Source: Halisarca cf. caerulea (Eukaryota; Porifera; Demospongiae; Chondrillida; Halisarcidae). From it: 64,000 bases of DNA. The DNA lies in assembly GCA_963170055.1 (NCBI GenBank), contig CAUJGJ010000185.1, forward strand, positions 3,320,275-3,384,274. The letters run 5' to 3'. Below the pieces are notes generated by a model, which was given only the letters and a program-made list of their open reading frames with translations, did not search any database and was not told the origin of the DNA. Shown one piece after another: positions 52,101 through 62,569 of the stretch. The position numbers and the translations under genes are program-made. The number at the start of each line of letters is the position of its first letter. Position 1 is the stretch's first letter.

Positions 52101-55100
52101 GCAAAGCGCAAAATTGGCAAAGTTCATAAGATATGATAAATGAAATTCTAATTTTAACTTTCGAAGAAAGTTAAGTTTTAAATGTTACAAAGTTTGAATA
52201 ATTTCTATCGTAAAGACAATGTTACCAACATAACTTTAAAATTAGGCAAAGCGCAAAATTGGCAAAGTTCATAAGATATGACAAATGAAATTCTAATTTT
52301 AACTTTCTAAGAAAGTTAAGTTTTAAATGTTACAAAGTTTGAATAATTTCTATCGTAAAGACAATGTTACCAACATAACTTTAAAATTAGGCAAAGCGCA
52401 AAATTGGCAAAGTTCATAAGATATGACAAATGAAATTCTAATTTTAACTTTCTAAGAAAGTTAAGTTTTAAATGTTACAAAGTTTGAATAATTTCTATCG
52501 TAAAGACAATGTTACCAACATAACTTTAAAATTAGGCAAAGCGCAAAATTGGCAAAGTTCATAAGATATGACAAATGAAATTCTAATTTTAACTTTCGAA
52601 GAAAGTTAAGTTTTAAATGTTACAAAGTTTGAATAATTTCTATCGTAAAGACAATGTTACCAACATAACTTTAAAATTAGGCAAAGCGCAAAATTGGCAA
52701 AGTTCATAAGATATGACAAATGAAATTCTAATTTTAACTTTCGAAGAAAGTTAAGTTTTAAATGTTACAAAGTTTGAATAATTTCTATCGTAAAGACAAT
52801 GTTACCAACATAACTTTAAAATTAGGCAAAGCGCAAAATTGGCAAAGTTCATAAGATATGACAAATGAAATTCTAATTTTAACTTTCGAAGAAAGTTAAG
52901 TTTTAAATGTTACAAAGTTTGAATAATTTCTATCGTAAAGACAATGTTACCAACATAACTTTAAAATTAGGCAAAGCGCAAAATTGGCAAAGTTCATAAG
53001 ATATGACAAATGAAATTCTAATTTTAACTTTCTAAGAAAGTTAAGTTTTAAATGTTACAAAGTTTGAATAATTTCTATCGTAAAGACAATGTTACCAACA
53101 TAACTTTAAAATTAGGCAAAGCGCAAAATTGGCAAAGTTCATAAGATATGACAAATGAAATTCTAATTTTAACTTTCTAAGAAAGTTAAGTTTTAAATGT
53201 TACAAAGTTTGAATAACTTGTATCGTAAAGACAATGTTACCAACATAACTTTAAAATTAGGCAAAGCGCAAAATTGGCAAAGTTCATAAGATATGACAAA
53301 TGAAATTCTAATTTTAACTTTCTAAGAAAGTTAAGTTTTAAATGTTACAAAGTTTGAATAATTTCTATCGTAAAGACAATGTTACCAACATAACTTTAAA
53401 ATTAGGCAAAGCGCAAAATTGGCAAAGTTCATAAGATATGACAAATGAAATTCTAATTTTAACTTTCGAAGAAAGTTAAGTTTTAAATGTTACAAAGTTT
53501 GAATAATTTCTATCGTAAAGACAATGTTACCAACATAACTTTAAAATTAGGCAAAGCGCAAAATTGGCAAAGTTCATAAGATATGACAAATGAAATTCTA
53601 ATTTTAACTTTCGAAGAAAGTTAAGTTTTAAATGTTACAAAGTTTGAATAATTTCTATCGTAAAGACAATGTTACCAACATAACTTTAAAATTAGGCAAA
53701 GCGCAAAATTGGCAAAGTTCATAAGATATGACAAATGAAATTCTAATTTTAACTTTCGAAGAAAGTTAAGTTTTAAATGTTACAAAGTTTGAATAATTTC
53801 TATCGTAAAGACAATGTTACCAACATAACTTTAAAATTAGGCAAAGCGCAAAATTGGCAAAGTTCATAAGATATGACAAATGAAATTCTAATTTTAACTT
53901 TCGAAGAAAGTTAAGTTTTAAATGTTACAAAGTTTGAATAATTTCTATCGTAAAGGCAATGTTACCAACATAACTTTAAAATTAGGCAAAGCGCAAAATT
54001 GGCAAAGTTCATAAGATATGACAAATGAAATTCTAATTTTAACTTTCTAAGAAAGTTAAGTTTTAAATGTTACAAAGTTTGAATAATTTCTATCGTAAAG
54101 ACAATGTTACCAACATAACTTTAAAATTAGGCAAAGCGCAAAATTGGCAAAGTTCATAAGATATGACAAATGAAATTCTAATTTTAACTTTCTAAGAAAG
54201 TTAAGTTTTAAATGTTACAAAGTTTGAATAATTTCTATCGTAAAGACAATGTTACCAACATAACTTTAAAATTAGGCAAAGCGCAAAATTGGCAAAGTTC
54301 ATAAGATATGACAAATGAAATTCTAATTTTAACTTTCGAAGAAAGTTAAGTTTTAAATGTTACAAAGTTTGAATAATTTCTATCGTAAAGACAATGTTAC
54401 CAACATAACTTTAAAATTAGGCAAAGCGCAAAATTGGCAAAGTTCATAAGATTTGACAAATGAAATTCTAATTTTAACTTTCTAAGAAAGTTAAGTTTTA
54501 AATGTTACAAAGTTTGAATAATTTCTATCGTAAAGACAATGTTACCAACATAACTTTAAAATTAGGCAAAGCGCAAAATTGGCAAAGTTCATAAGATATG
54601 ACAAATGAAATTCTAATTTTAACTTTCTAAGAAAGTTAAGTTTTAAATGTTACAAAGTTTGAATAATTTCTATCGTAAAGACAATGTTACCAACATAACT
54701 TTAAAATTAGGCAAAGCGCAAAATTGGCAAAGTTCATAAGATATGACAAATGAAATTCTAATTTTAACTTTCGAAGAAAGTTAAGTTTTAAATGTTACAA
54801 AGTTTGAATAATTTCTATCGTAAAGACAATGTTACCAACATAACTTTAAAATTAGGCAAAGCGCAAAATTGGCAAAGTTCATAAGATATGACAAATGAAA
54901 TTCTAATTTTAACTTTCTAAGAAAGTTAAGTTTTAAATGTTACAAAGTTTGAATAATTTCTATCGTAAAGACAATGTTACCAACATAACTTTAAAATTAG
55001 GCAAAGCGCAAAATTGGCAAAGTTTATAAGATATGACAAATGAAATTCTAATTTTAACTTTCTAAGAAAGTTAAGTTTTAAATGTTACAAAGTTTGAATA

Positions 55101-58100
55101 ACTTGTATCGTAAAGACAATGTTACCAACATAACTTTAAAATTAGGCAAAGCGCAAAATTGGCAAAGTTCATAAGATATGACAAATGAAATTCTAATTTT
55201 AACTTTCTAAGAAAGTTAAGTTTTAAATGTTACAAAGTTTGAATAACTTGTATCGTAAAGACAATGTTACCAACATAACTTTAAAATTAGGCAAAGCGCA
55301 AAATTGGCAAAGTTCATAAGATATGACAAATGAAATTCTAATTTTAACTTTCTAAGAAAGTTAAGTTTTAAATGTTACAAAGTTTGAATAATTTATATCG
55401 TAAAGACAATGTTACCAACATAACTTTAAAATTAGGCAAAGCGCAAAATTGGCAAAGTTCATAAGATATGACAAATGAAATTCTAATTTTAACTTTCTAA
55501 GAAAGTTAAGTTTTAAATGTTACAAAGTTTGAATAATTTTTATCGTAAAGACAATGTTACCAACATAACTTTAAAATTAGGCAAAGCGCAAAATTGGCAA
55601 AGTTCATAAGATATGATAAATGAAATTCTAATTTTAACTTTCGAAGAAAGTTAAGTTTTAAATGTTACAAAGTTTGAATAACTTTTATCGTAAAGACAAT
55701 GTTACCAACATAACTTTAAAATTAGGCAAAGCGCAAAATTGGCAAAGTTCATAAGATATGACAAATGAAATTCTAATTTTAACTTTCTAAGAAAGTTAAG
55801 TTTTAAATGTTACAAAGTTTGAATAATGTTTATCGTAAAGACAATGTTACCAACATAACTTTAAAATTAGGCAAAGCGCAAAATTGGCAAAGTTCATAAG
55901 ATATGACAAATGAAATTCTAATTTTAACTTTCTAAGAAAGTTAAGTTTTAAATGTTACAAAGTTTGAATAACTTGTATCGTAAAGACAATGTTACCAACA
56001 TAACTTTAAAATTAGGCAAAGCGCAAAATTGGCAAAGTTCATAAGATATGACAAATGAAATTCTAATTTTAACTTTCTAAGAAAGTTAAGTTTTAAATGT
56101 TACAAAGTTTGAATAATTTCTATCGTAAAGACAATGTTACCAACATAACTTTAAAATTAGGCAAAGCGCAAAATTGGCAAAGTTCATAAGATATGACAAA
56201 TGAAATTCTAATTTTAACTTTCTAAGAAAGTTAAGTTTTAAATGTTACAAAGTTTGAATAATTTCTATCGTAAAGACAATGTTACCAACATAACTTTAAA
56301 ATTAGGCAAAGCGCAAAATTGGCAAAGTTCATAAGATATGACAAATGAAATTCTAATTTTAACTTTCTAAGAAAGTTAAGTTTTAAATGTTCCAAGTTTG
56401 AATAATTTTTATCGTAAAGACAATGTTACCAACATAACTTTAAAATTAGGCAAAGCGCAAAATTGGCAAAGTTCATAAGATATGACAAATGAAATTCTAA
56501 TTTTAACTTTCTAAGAAAGTTAAGTTTTAAATGTTACAAAGTTTGAATAATTTGTATCGTAAAGACAATGTTACCAACATAACTTTAAAATTAGGCAAAG
56601 CGCAAAATTGGCAAAGTTCATAAGATATGACAAATGAAATTCTAATTTTAACTTTCTAAGAAAGTTAAGTTTTAAATGTTACAAAGTTTGAATAACTTTT
56701 ATCGTAAAGACAATGTTACCAACATAACTTTAAAATTAGGCAAAGCGCAAAATTGGCAAAGTTCATAAGATATGACAAATGAAATTCTAATTTTAACTTT
56801 CTAAGAAAGTTAAGTTTTAAATGTTACAAAGTTTGAATAATTTTTATCGTAAAGACAATGTTACCAACATAACTTTAAAATTAGGCAAAGCGCAAAATTG
56901 GCAAAGTTCATAAGATATGACAAATGAAATTCTAATTTTAACTTTCTAAGAAAGTTAAGTTTTAAATGTTACAAAGTTTGAATAATTTTTATCGTAAAGA
57001 CAATGTTACAAACATAACTTTAAAATTAGGCAAAGCGCAAAATTGGCAAAGTTAAATGTTACAAAGTTTGAATAATTTCTATCGTAAAGACAATGTTACC
57101 AACATAACTTTAAAATTAGGCAAAGCGCAAAATTGGCAAAGTTCATAAGATATGACAAATGAAATTCTAATTTTAACTTTCTAAGAAAGTTAAGTTTTAA
57201 ATGTTACAAAGTTTGAATAATTTTTATCGTAAAGACAATGTTACCAACATAACTTTAAAATTAGGCAAAGCGCAAAATTGGCAAAGTTCATAAGATATGA
57301 GAAATGAAATTCTAATTTTAACTTTCTAAGAAAGTTAAGTTTTAAATGTTACAAAGTTTGAATAATTTTTATCGTAAAGACAATGTTACCAACATAACTT
57401 TAAAATTAGGCAAAGCGCAAAATTGGCAAAGTTCATAAGATATGACAAATGAAATTCTAATTTTAACTTTCTAAGAAAGTTAAGTTTTAAATGTTACAAA
57501 GTTTGAATAATTTTTATCGTAAAGACAATGTTACCAACATAACTTTAAAATTAGGCAAAGCGCAAAATTGGCAAAGTTCATAAGATATGAGAAATGAAAT
57601 TCTAATTTTAACTTTCTAAGAAAGTTTAGTTTTAAATGTTACAAAGTTTGAATAATTTTTATCGTAAAGACAATGTTACCAACATAACTTTAAAATTAGG
57701 CAAAGCGCAAAATTGGCAAAGTTCATAAGATATGACAAATGAAATTCTAATTTTAACTTTCTAAGAAAGTTAAGTTTTAAATGTTACAAAGTTTGAATAA
57801 TTTTTATCGTAAAGACAATGTTACCAACATAACTTTAAAATTAGGCAAAGCGCAAAATTGGCAAAGTTCATAAGATATGACAAATGAAATTCTAATTTTA
57901 ACTTTCTAAGAAAGTTAAGTTTTAAATGTTACAAAGTTTGAATAATTTACATCGTAAAGACAATGTTACCAACATAACTTTAAAATTAGGCAAAGCGCAA
58001 AATTGGCAAAGTTCATAAGATATGAGAAATGAAATTCTAATTTTAACTTTCTAAGAAAGTTTAGTTTTAAATGTTACAAAGTTTGAATAATTTCTATCGT

Positions 58101-59195
58101 AAAGACAATGTTACCAACATAACTTTAAAATTAGGCAAAGCGCAAAATTGGCAAAGTTCATAAGATATGACAAATGAAATTCTAATTTTAACTTTCTAAG
58201 AAAGTTAAGTTTTAAATGTTACAAAGTTTGAATAATTTCTATCGTAAAGACAATGTTACCAACATAACTTTAAAATTAGGCAAAGCTCAAAATTGGCAAA
58301 GTTCATAAGATATGACAAATGAAATTCTAATTTTAACTTTCGAAGAAAGTTAAGTTTTAAATGTTAAAAAGTTTGAATAATTTCTATCGTAAAGACAATG
58401 TTACCAACATAACTTTAAAATTAGGCAAAGCGCAAAATTGGCAAAGTTCATAAGATATGACAAATGAAATTCTAATTTTAACTTTCTAAGAAAGTTAAGT
58501 TTTAAATGTTACAAAGTTTGAATAATTTCTATCGTAAAGACAATGTTACCAACATAACTTTAAAATTAGGCAAAGCGCAAAATTGGCAAAGTTCATAAGA
58601 TATGACAAATGAAATTCTAATTTTAACTTTCTAAGAAAGTTAAGTTTTAAATGTTACAAAGTTTGAATAATTTCTATCGTAAAGACAATGTTACCAACAT
58701 AACTTTAAAATTAGGCAAAGCGCAAAATTGGCAAAGTTCATAAGATATGACAAATGAAATTCTAATTTTAACTTTCTAAGAAAGTTAAGTTTTAAATGTT
58801 ACAAAGTTTGAATAATTTCTATCGTAAAGACAATGTTACCAACATAACTTTAAAATTAGGCAAAGCGCAAAATTGGCAAAGTTCATAAGATATTACAAAT
58901 GAAATTCTAATTTTAACTTTCTAAGAAAGTTAAGTTTTAAATGTTACAAAGTTTCAATAATTTCTATCGTAAAGACAATGTTACCAACATAACTTTAAAA
59001 TTAGGCAAAGCGCAAAATTGGCAAAGTTCATAAGATACGACAAATGAAATTCTAATTTTAACTTTCTAAGAAAGTTAAGTTTTAAATGTTACAAAGTTTG
59101 AATAATTTTTATCGTAAAGACAATGTTACCAACATAACTTTAAAATTAGGCAAAGCGCAAAATTGGCAAAGTTCATAAGATATGGCAAATGAAAT
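40080..59195. repeat. 145-bp satellite array, about 130 monomers
   Basis: Head-to-tail monomers with landmarks TAAGATATGACAAATGAAAT, TTAACTTTCTAAGAAAGTTAA (palindrome), AATGTTACAAAGTTTGAATAA, TATCGTAAAGACAATGTTAC, TTAGGCAAAGCGCAAAATTG. The period is exactly 145 bp over long stretches (for example 47,821 to 48,111 is two units). The centre is nearly uniform, the left third contains several variant types, and both ends are degenerate. Two monomers carry the same 55-bp deletion (junctions at 44,930 and 57,052). AT content is high. No ORF, promoter or transposon end is seen within. Length near that of nucleosome-core DNA suggests a centromeric or heterochromatic satellite, which is inference. Confidence 0.98.
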
Positions 59196-59335
59196 AGTTA
59201 AGCTTCAAATGATACAAAGTTTTAATAATTTTTATTTCAAAGTAAACGTTAGAAACAACCCTTGAAACTTAGGAAGAGCGCGAAATTTGGAAAGTTAGTA
59301 ATCTCTTAGAACCTAAAATAGTAATTTTTACTTAG
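59196..59335. repeat. Diverged satellite monomer, right edge
   Basis: AGTTAAGCTTCAAATGATACAAAG, TTTATTTCAAAGTAAACGTTAGAAAC, GAGCGCGAAATTTGGAAAG: old-type monomer like those at 33,366 and 38,231. Its ACGTTAGAAAC variant is shared with the left flank, so both flanks keep the ancestral form. Confidence 0.85.
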
Positions 59336-60170
59336 AGTAGGGTAGGGTATCACGGGACGGAGGCTATTTTTAGCCATTACGTGATAGCTTGAACAGCGTC
59401 ATCAGGAAGTGTGCGCTAAATTCCAAAATTGCTGCGCAGGTTTGTTTGCCATCTGTTGACCACACCATTCAATTGCAAACAACTTGGTGGCTGTGACAGT
59501 GTAAACACACACAAGTTACCAACTACTGTATTTCTACCTTAAAAATGTCTTGAAGAAGCTAAGAAATCAGTGCTCAATTTCAAAGTAGTGATGATAGTAC
59601 AAAATATAACAAAAAACATAAATGAAAAATGCATCATCAAAAAGCTAAAAACATGCTGTTTTCCATGCTAGGAAAAAATAAATGAAATTTATTGATGACA
59701 TGAGACAGAGCCCTGTGTGTGAAGAGCGGCCATTATTAGGCTTCGCGACCAATAATGGCCTACCCAAGTGTCCCTAAAGAACTCTTTGTATCTTCGCTTA
59801 TATGCAATGTGAGTCATTGGATTCTATGTTCAATTATAGATAATATGTGGCCCTAACTGGAATGCTAGTAAATTATTCTTCAATTTCATCTGTTGCTTCT
59901 CTACAATGAAAGACCCTTAGGTGTCCCATAACTCCTGTGGTGGACTTGTAATGTTCTTGTTGTACATTGTTGCATGATGTGTATACTCTATGTCCGTATT
60001 ACGTACTTCTAATTATTATTTCCTGTATTTACTCTTTCACACGTAAACACGCATGCGCACAACTATTAGCCACGTGGTTATCCATTCATTCAATTCAACA
60101 GATAGAAGTGATCGACACGGTGACCATCTCGCTGTCGCGCTCGACACTTCTACACTCCCCACATTACTCT
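59336..60170. other. No gene recognised; one apex-type hairpin
   Basis: Interrupts the satellite flank. Contains a hairpin at 59,728-59,760 (GGCCATTATT, apex AGGCTTCGCGACC, AATAATGGCC). An open frame at 59,967-60,248 runs into satellite and is not credible. Confidence 0.45.
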
Positions 60171-60171
60171 A

Positions 60172-60297
60172 GTATTAAAGTTAAGTTTGAAATCTTACAA
60201 AGTATTTATAAATCTTATTTTAAAGATTACACTAGAAATATAACTTAGGCTAAAAATGAAGAACAGCACAAAATTGGCAAAGTTCATAACATATTAC
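60172..60297. repeat. Isolated diverged satellite monomer
   Basis: AAAGTTAAGTTTGAAATCTTACAAAG, then TTTTAAAGATTACACTAGAAATATAAC and GCACAAAATTGGCAAAGTTCATAA. It shows that the satellite once extended to here before the 59,336-60,170 segment arrived. Confidence 0.8.
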
Positions 60298-60960
60298 AAC
60301 TGGTACTGGTGTTGCGTAGCCATACATTTTCGTCTAAAATTTCGAAGTTCTTTAAAGAAATTGGCCTACGAAGGGTTTTAACTACTTCATCTTATAGTCT
60401 AGCTAGTATACCCCCCAAAGTTAGCCGTTTCGTACCCATCCAAGATTCGAGCGTGCTCAAGTAAGTAATATAAGTCACTTATGAGATTAAACCTGTCTAA
60501 ACTATAGACGCATTGACGTTTAAACAAGAAATATAACTACAGGCAACAACAATGTGTCAGAACGCAAAATTAAGTAAACGATGACAACTAAACATAAGTG
60601 ACAAGCATACCAGTAGCCTTTCTGATCCAATCACAAGCCAGTTTGGCGAATGTTCCCTCACAAATACTGCATGTGGCAACACGTGTCAGAGCGCAAATTA
60701 GTAAACAATGTTAGAATGTTATTGTAAACAATGTTATTCTCTATGTTATTGTACAGTGTTCTAACCAGCCCTTTTAAGGAGGGTGGGCCACCCTCCTTAA
60801 ATTTTGGCTTAAACCATTTTTTTCTTTAAGTAGAGTCATTCCTTCTTCGTTCAGATACTTTTTTAGTCAATAGATTAGGTAAAACTGACACTGTGCATGG
60901 TATACACTTGGAGCGAATTTCCTCCATTACAAAATATTAAATAATATAGAGGTGAAAACA
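60298..60960. other. No gene; short repeats
   Basis: Contains direct repeats of AATGTGTCAGAACGCAAAATTA-type sequence (60,551 and 60,681), AACAATGTTAGAATG units, and a CGAATTTCCTCCATTACAAA block (60,915) that recurs at 62,362. The GGAGGGTGGGCCACCCTCCTT hairpin lies near 60,778. Confidence 0.5.
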
Positions 60961-60963
60961 TTA

Positions 60964-61503
60964 TATGGCAGCTGTGCACTAGCCTTCTATTGGCTTATAC
61001 ACAAATGCCACCCTCTTTCATTTTTTCTCTGGTTGTAAACGATGTTAGAATGTTCTTAGTAAGCAATGTTAGAATGCTATTGTTGGATCTGTATTCATTG
61101 ATTTGAGCACGGCGTTTGATCGTATTTCCCACAAGTTGCTATTTTTACAAGAAGTACATATTACCCAGGTGGGAGTACTTCCATTCTTTCATGTCTTCGT
61201 ATATAGAAAGTACCACACTAGTACTGTACTAGTGTTGTTTCCTTCCTTCTAGGTAGCTCTGGAACCATCTTAATGAAGCCTGAACAAACCCGTAGTATGA
61301 TAGCTTGTACAATAACAACTTATGGAAAATACTATCAAACGCCTTGCTCAAATCAATGAATACAGATCCAACAATAGCATTCTAACATTGCTTACTAATA
61401 ACATTCTAACATCGTTTACAACAGGGTGGTCACCAGAGAAAAAAATGAAAGAGGGTGGCATTTGTATATAAGCCAATAGTAGGCTAGTGCATAGCTGCCA
61501 CAT
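60964..61503. repeat. Inverted duplication including a LINE reverse transcriptase fragment
   Basis: Left arm 60,964-61,153 and right arm 61,296-61,503 are mirror copies (GCACTAGCC(T/A)CTATTGGCT, ATGCCACCCTCTTTCATTTT, ACGATGTTAGAATGTT). The right arm has a roughly 12-bp insertion. The inner end of each arm encodes reverse transcriptase motif A: GSVFIDLSTAFDRISHKLL on + (61,085) and GSVFIDLSKAFDSIFHKLL on - (61,372), the latter continuing YKLSYYGFVQASLRWF. It is a foldback built from LINE pieces. Confidence 0.8.
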
Positions 61504-61854
61504 AAGGGGGGGGGGGGGAGAAACCACATCATTATTCAACAACCACACTAGGATATACAATATATAATATAGTGGCTGTCCATAATGGTATGATACAAAT
61601 AAATGACCTCAGATACGGGGTAAAAGGACACATGCAGGTGAATATATATATATGTGTACAGACCAGGCAAGGCAGAAAGAAAACTGACAGGAAAGAGAAA
61701 AACTTGACAGTGTGACATAACAGTGAAGATCAGGCTAGCGACAAAAAAAAGAAAGAAAGTGAATCAATTACTGACATGCACAGACTAGACTAGGTGTATA
61801 TTGTTATGATTGTTGCCATGTTGTTAGATTCCTGGCAGCAAAAATTTAGTAGCT

Positions 61855-62335
61855 GCCAGTGATGGCGGCTTTGGATGCCTCCAACAGGGCTCTTCTCCTC
61901 TTGGCGGTGGTGCTCTTTGGTGCTATGGCTTTGAGCGTGGTGTAGGCATCATTGGTGTGGTTCCCGAGACAGCCAATCTCGATTGTCAAAAAAGGGCTGA
62001 ATATCCTTGAGCAGAGAGGTCAGATGTAAGAAGCTGGTAGTTTGGCTTGTTCTCTTTCCTGGATCTTGCATTGTCCAAACTGCTGGCAGAATTCCAGGGC
62101 ACAGTGAGCTCAAGAATGGTGACAGTTTTGTATTCAATCAGTACGATGTCTGGCCTGGCAGTTGTGATGGTGAGGTCTGTGGGCACAGTGGACACAGAGC
62201 CTTCACAGGCTCTTTGGTTGGGCAGGTCAGCAAACACTTTTGCTGCTGGGTTGGATTCCCTAATGAAATGTGCCAATTTGGATAGCACCCGGTCATGGCG
62301 CCAAGTGTACCTGCCATCTTGCAATGCTGTGGGAA
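61855..62335 (-). pseudogene. Restriction-like endonuclease (C-terminal) of an R2/NeSL-type retrotransposon
   Basis: The frame reads LQDGRYTWRHDRVLSKLAHF, then PTDLTITTARPDIVLIEYKT and VTILELTVPWNSAS with DNARSRKENKPNYQLL. This is the PD-(D/E)xK endonuclease module (RPDxVL...xLELTVPW) found after the reverse transcriptase in R2, NeSL and Hero elements. A frameshift at a T6 run near 61,990 separates the tail LTIEIGCLGNHTNDAYTTLK, ending KAAITGSY. Such elements usually integrate at specific sites. This piece is truncated and broken. The reverse transcriptase fragment at 26,550 could come from the same family. Confidence 0.8.
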
Positions 62336-62339
62336 AACC

Positions 62340-62430
62340 ACATATTATTATTATTATTATTACGAATTTCCTCCATTACAAAATATTAAATAATACAGAA
62401 GTGAAAATATCATGATCACCTATGGCAGCT
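62340..62430. repeat. ATT microsatellite and repeat block shared with 60,915
   Basis: A run of about seven ATT units (62,342-62,362) followed by CGAATTTCCTCCATTACAAA, ATATTAAATAATA, GAAGTGAAAAT and CCTATGGCAGCT, which matches 60,915-60,985. The duplication flanks both sides of the inverted LINE fragment. Confidence 0.75.
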
Positions 62431-62569
62431 CCTCCTATCAGGAATGCCTGCCGGCCAGATCTCCTTTGTACTCCGTGCTAGCTAGGATTGCATACCCTCT
62501 CCATGGTGAGATGGGGCTACTCCTTATACAAAAAGTGCTTTTGTGCAACTCCTCTGCTTGCATTGCACA

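Noticed and set aside
40080..59195. CRISPR-like array
   Set aside because: There are no unique spacers. The whole 145-bp unit repeats, and the surroundings are eukaryotic.
59967..60248. 93-codon ORF
   Set aside because: Its last third is translation of a diverged satellite monomer, and the first part has no recognisable feature.
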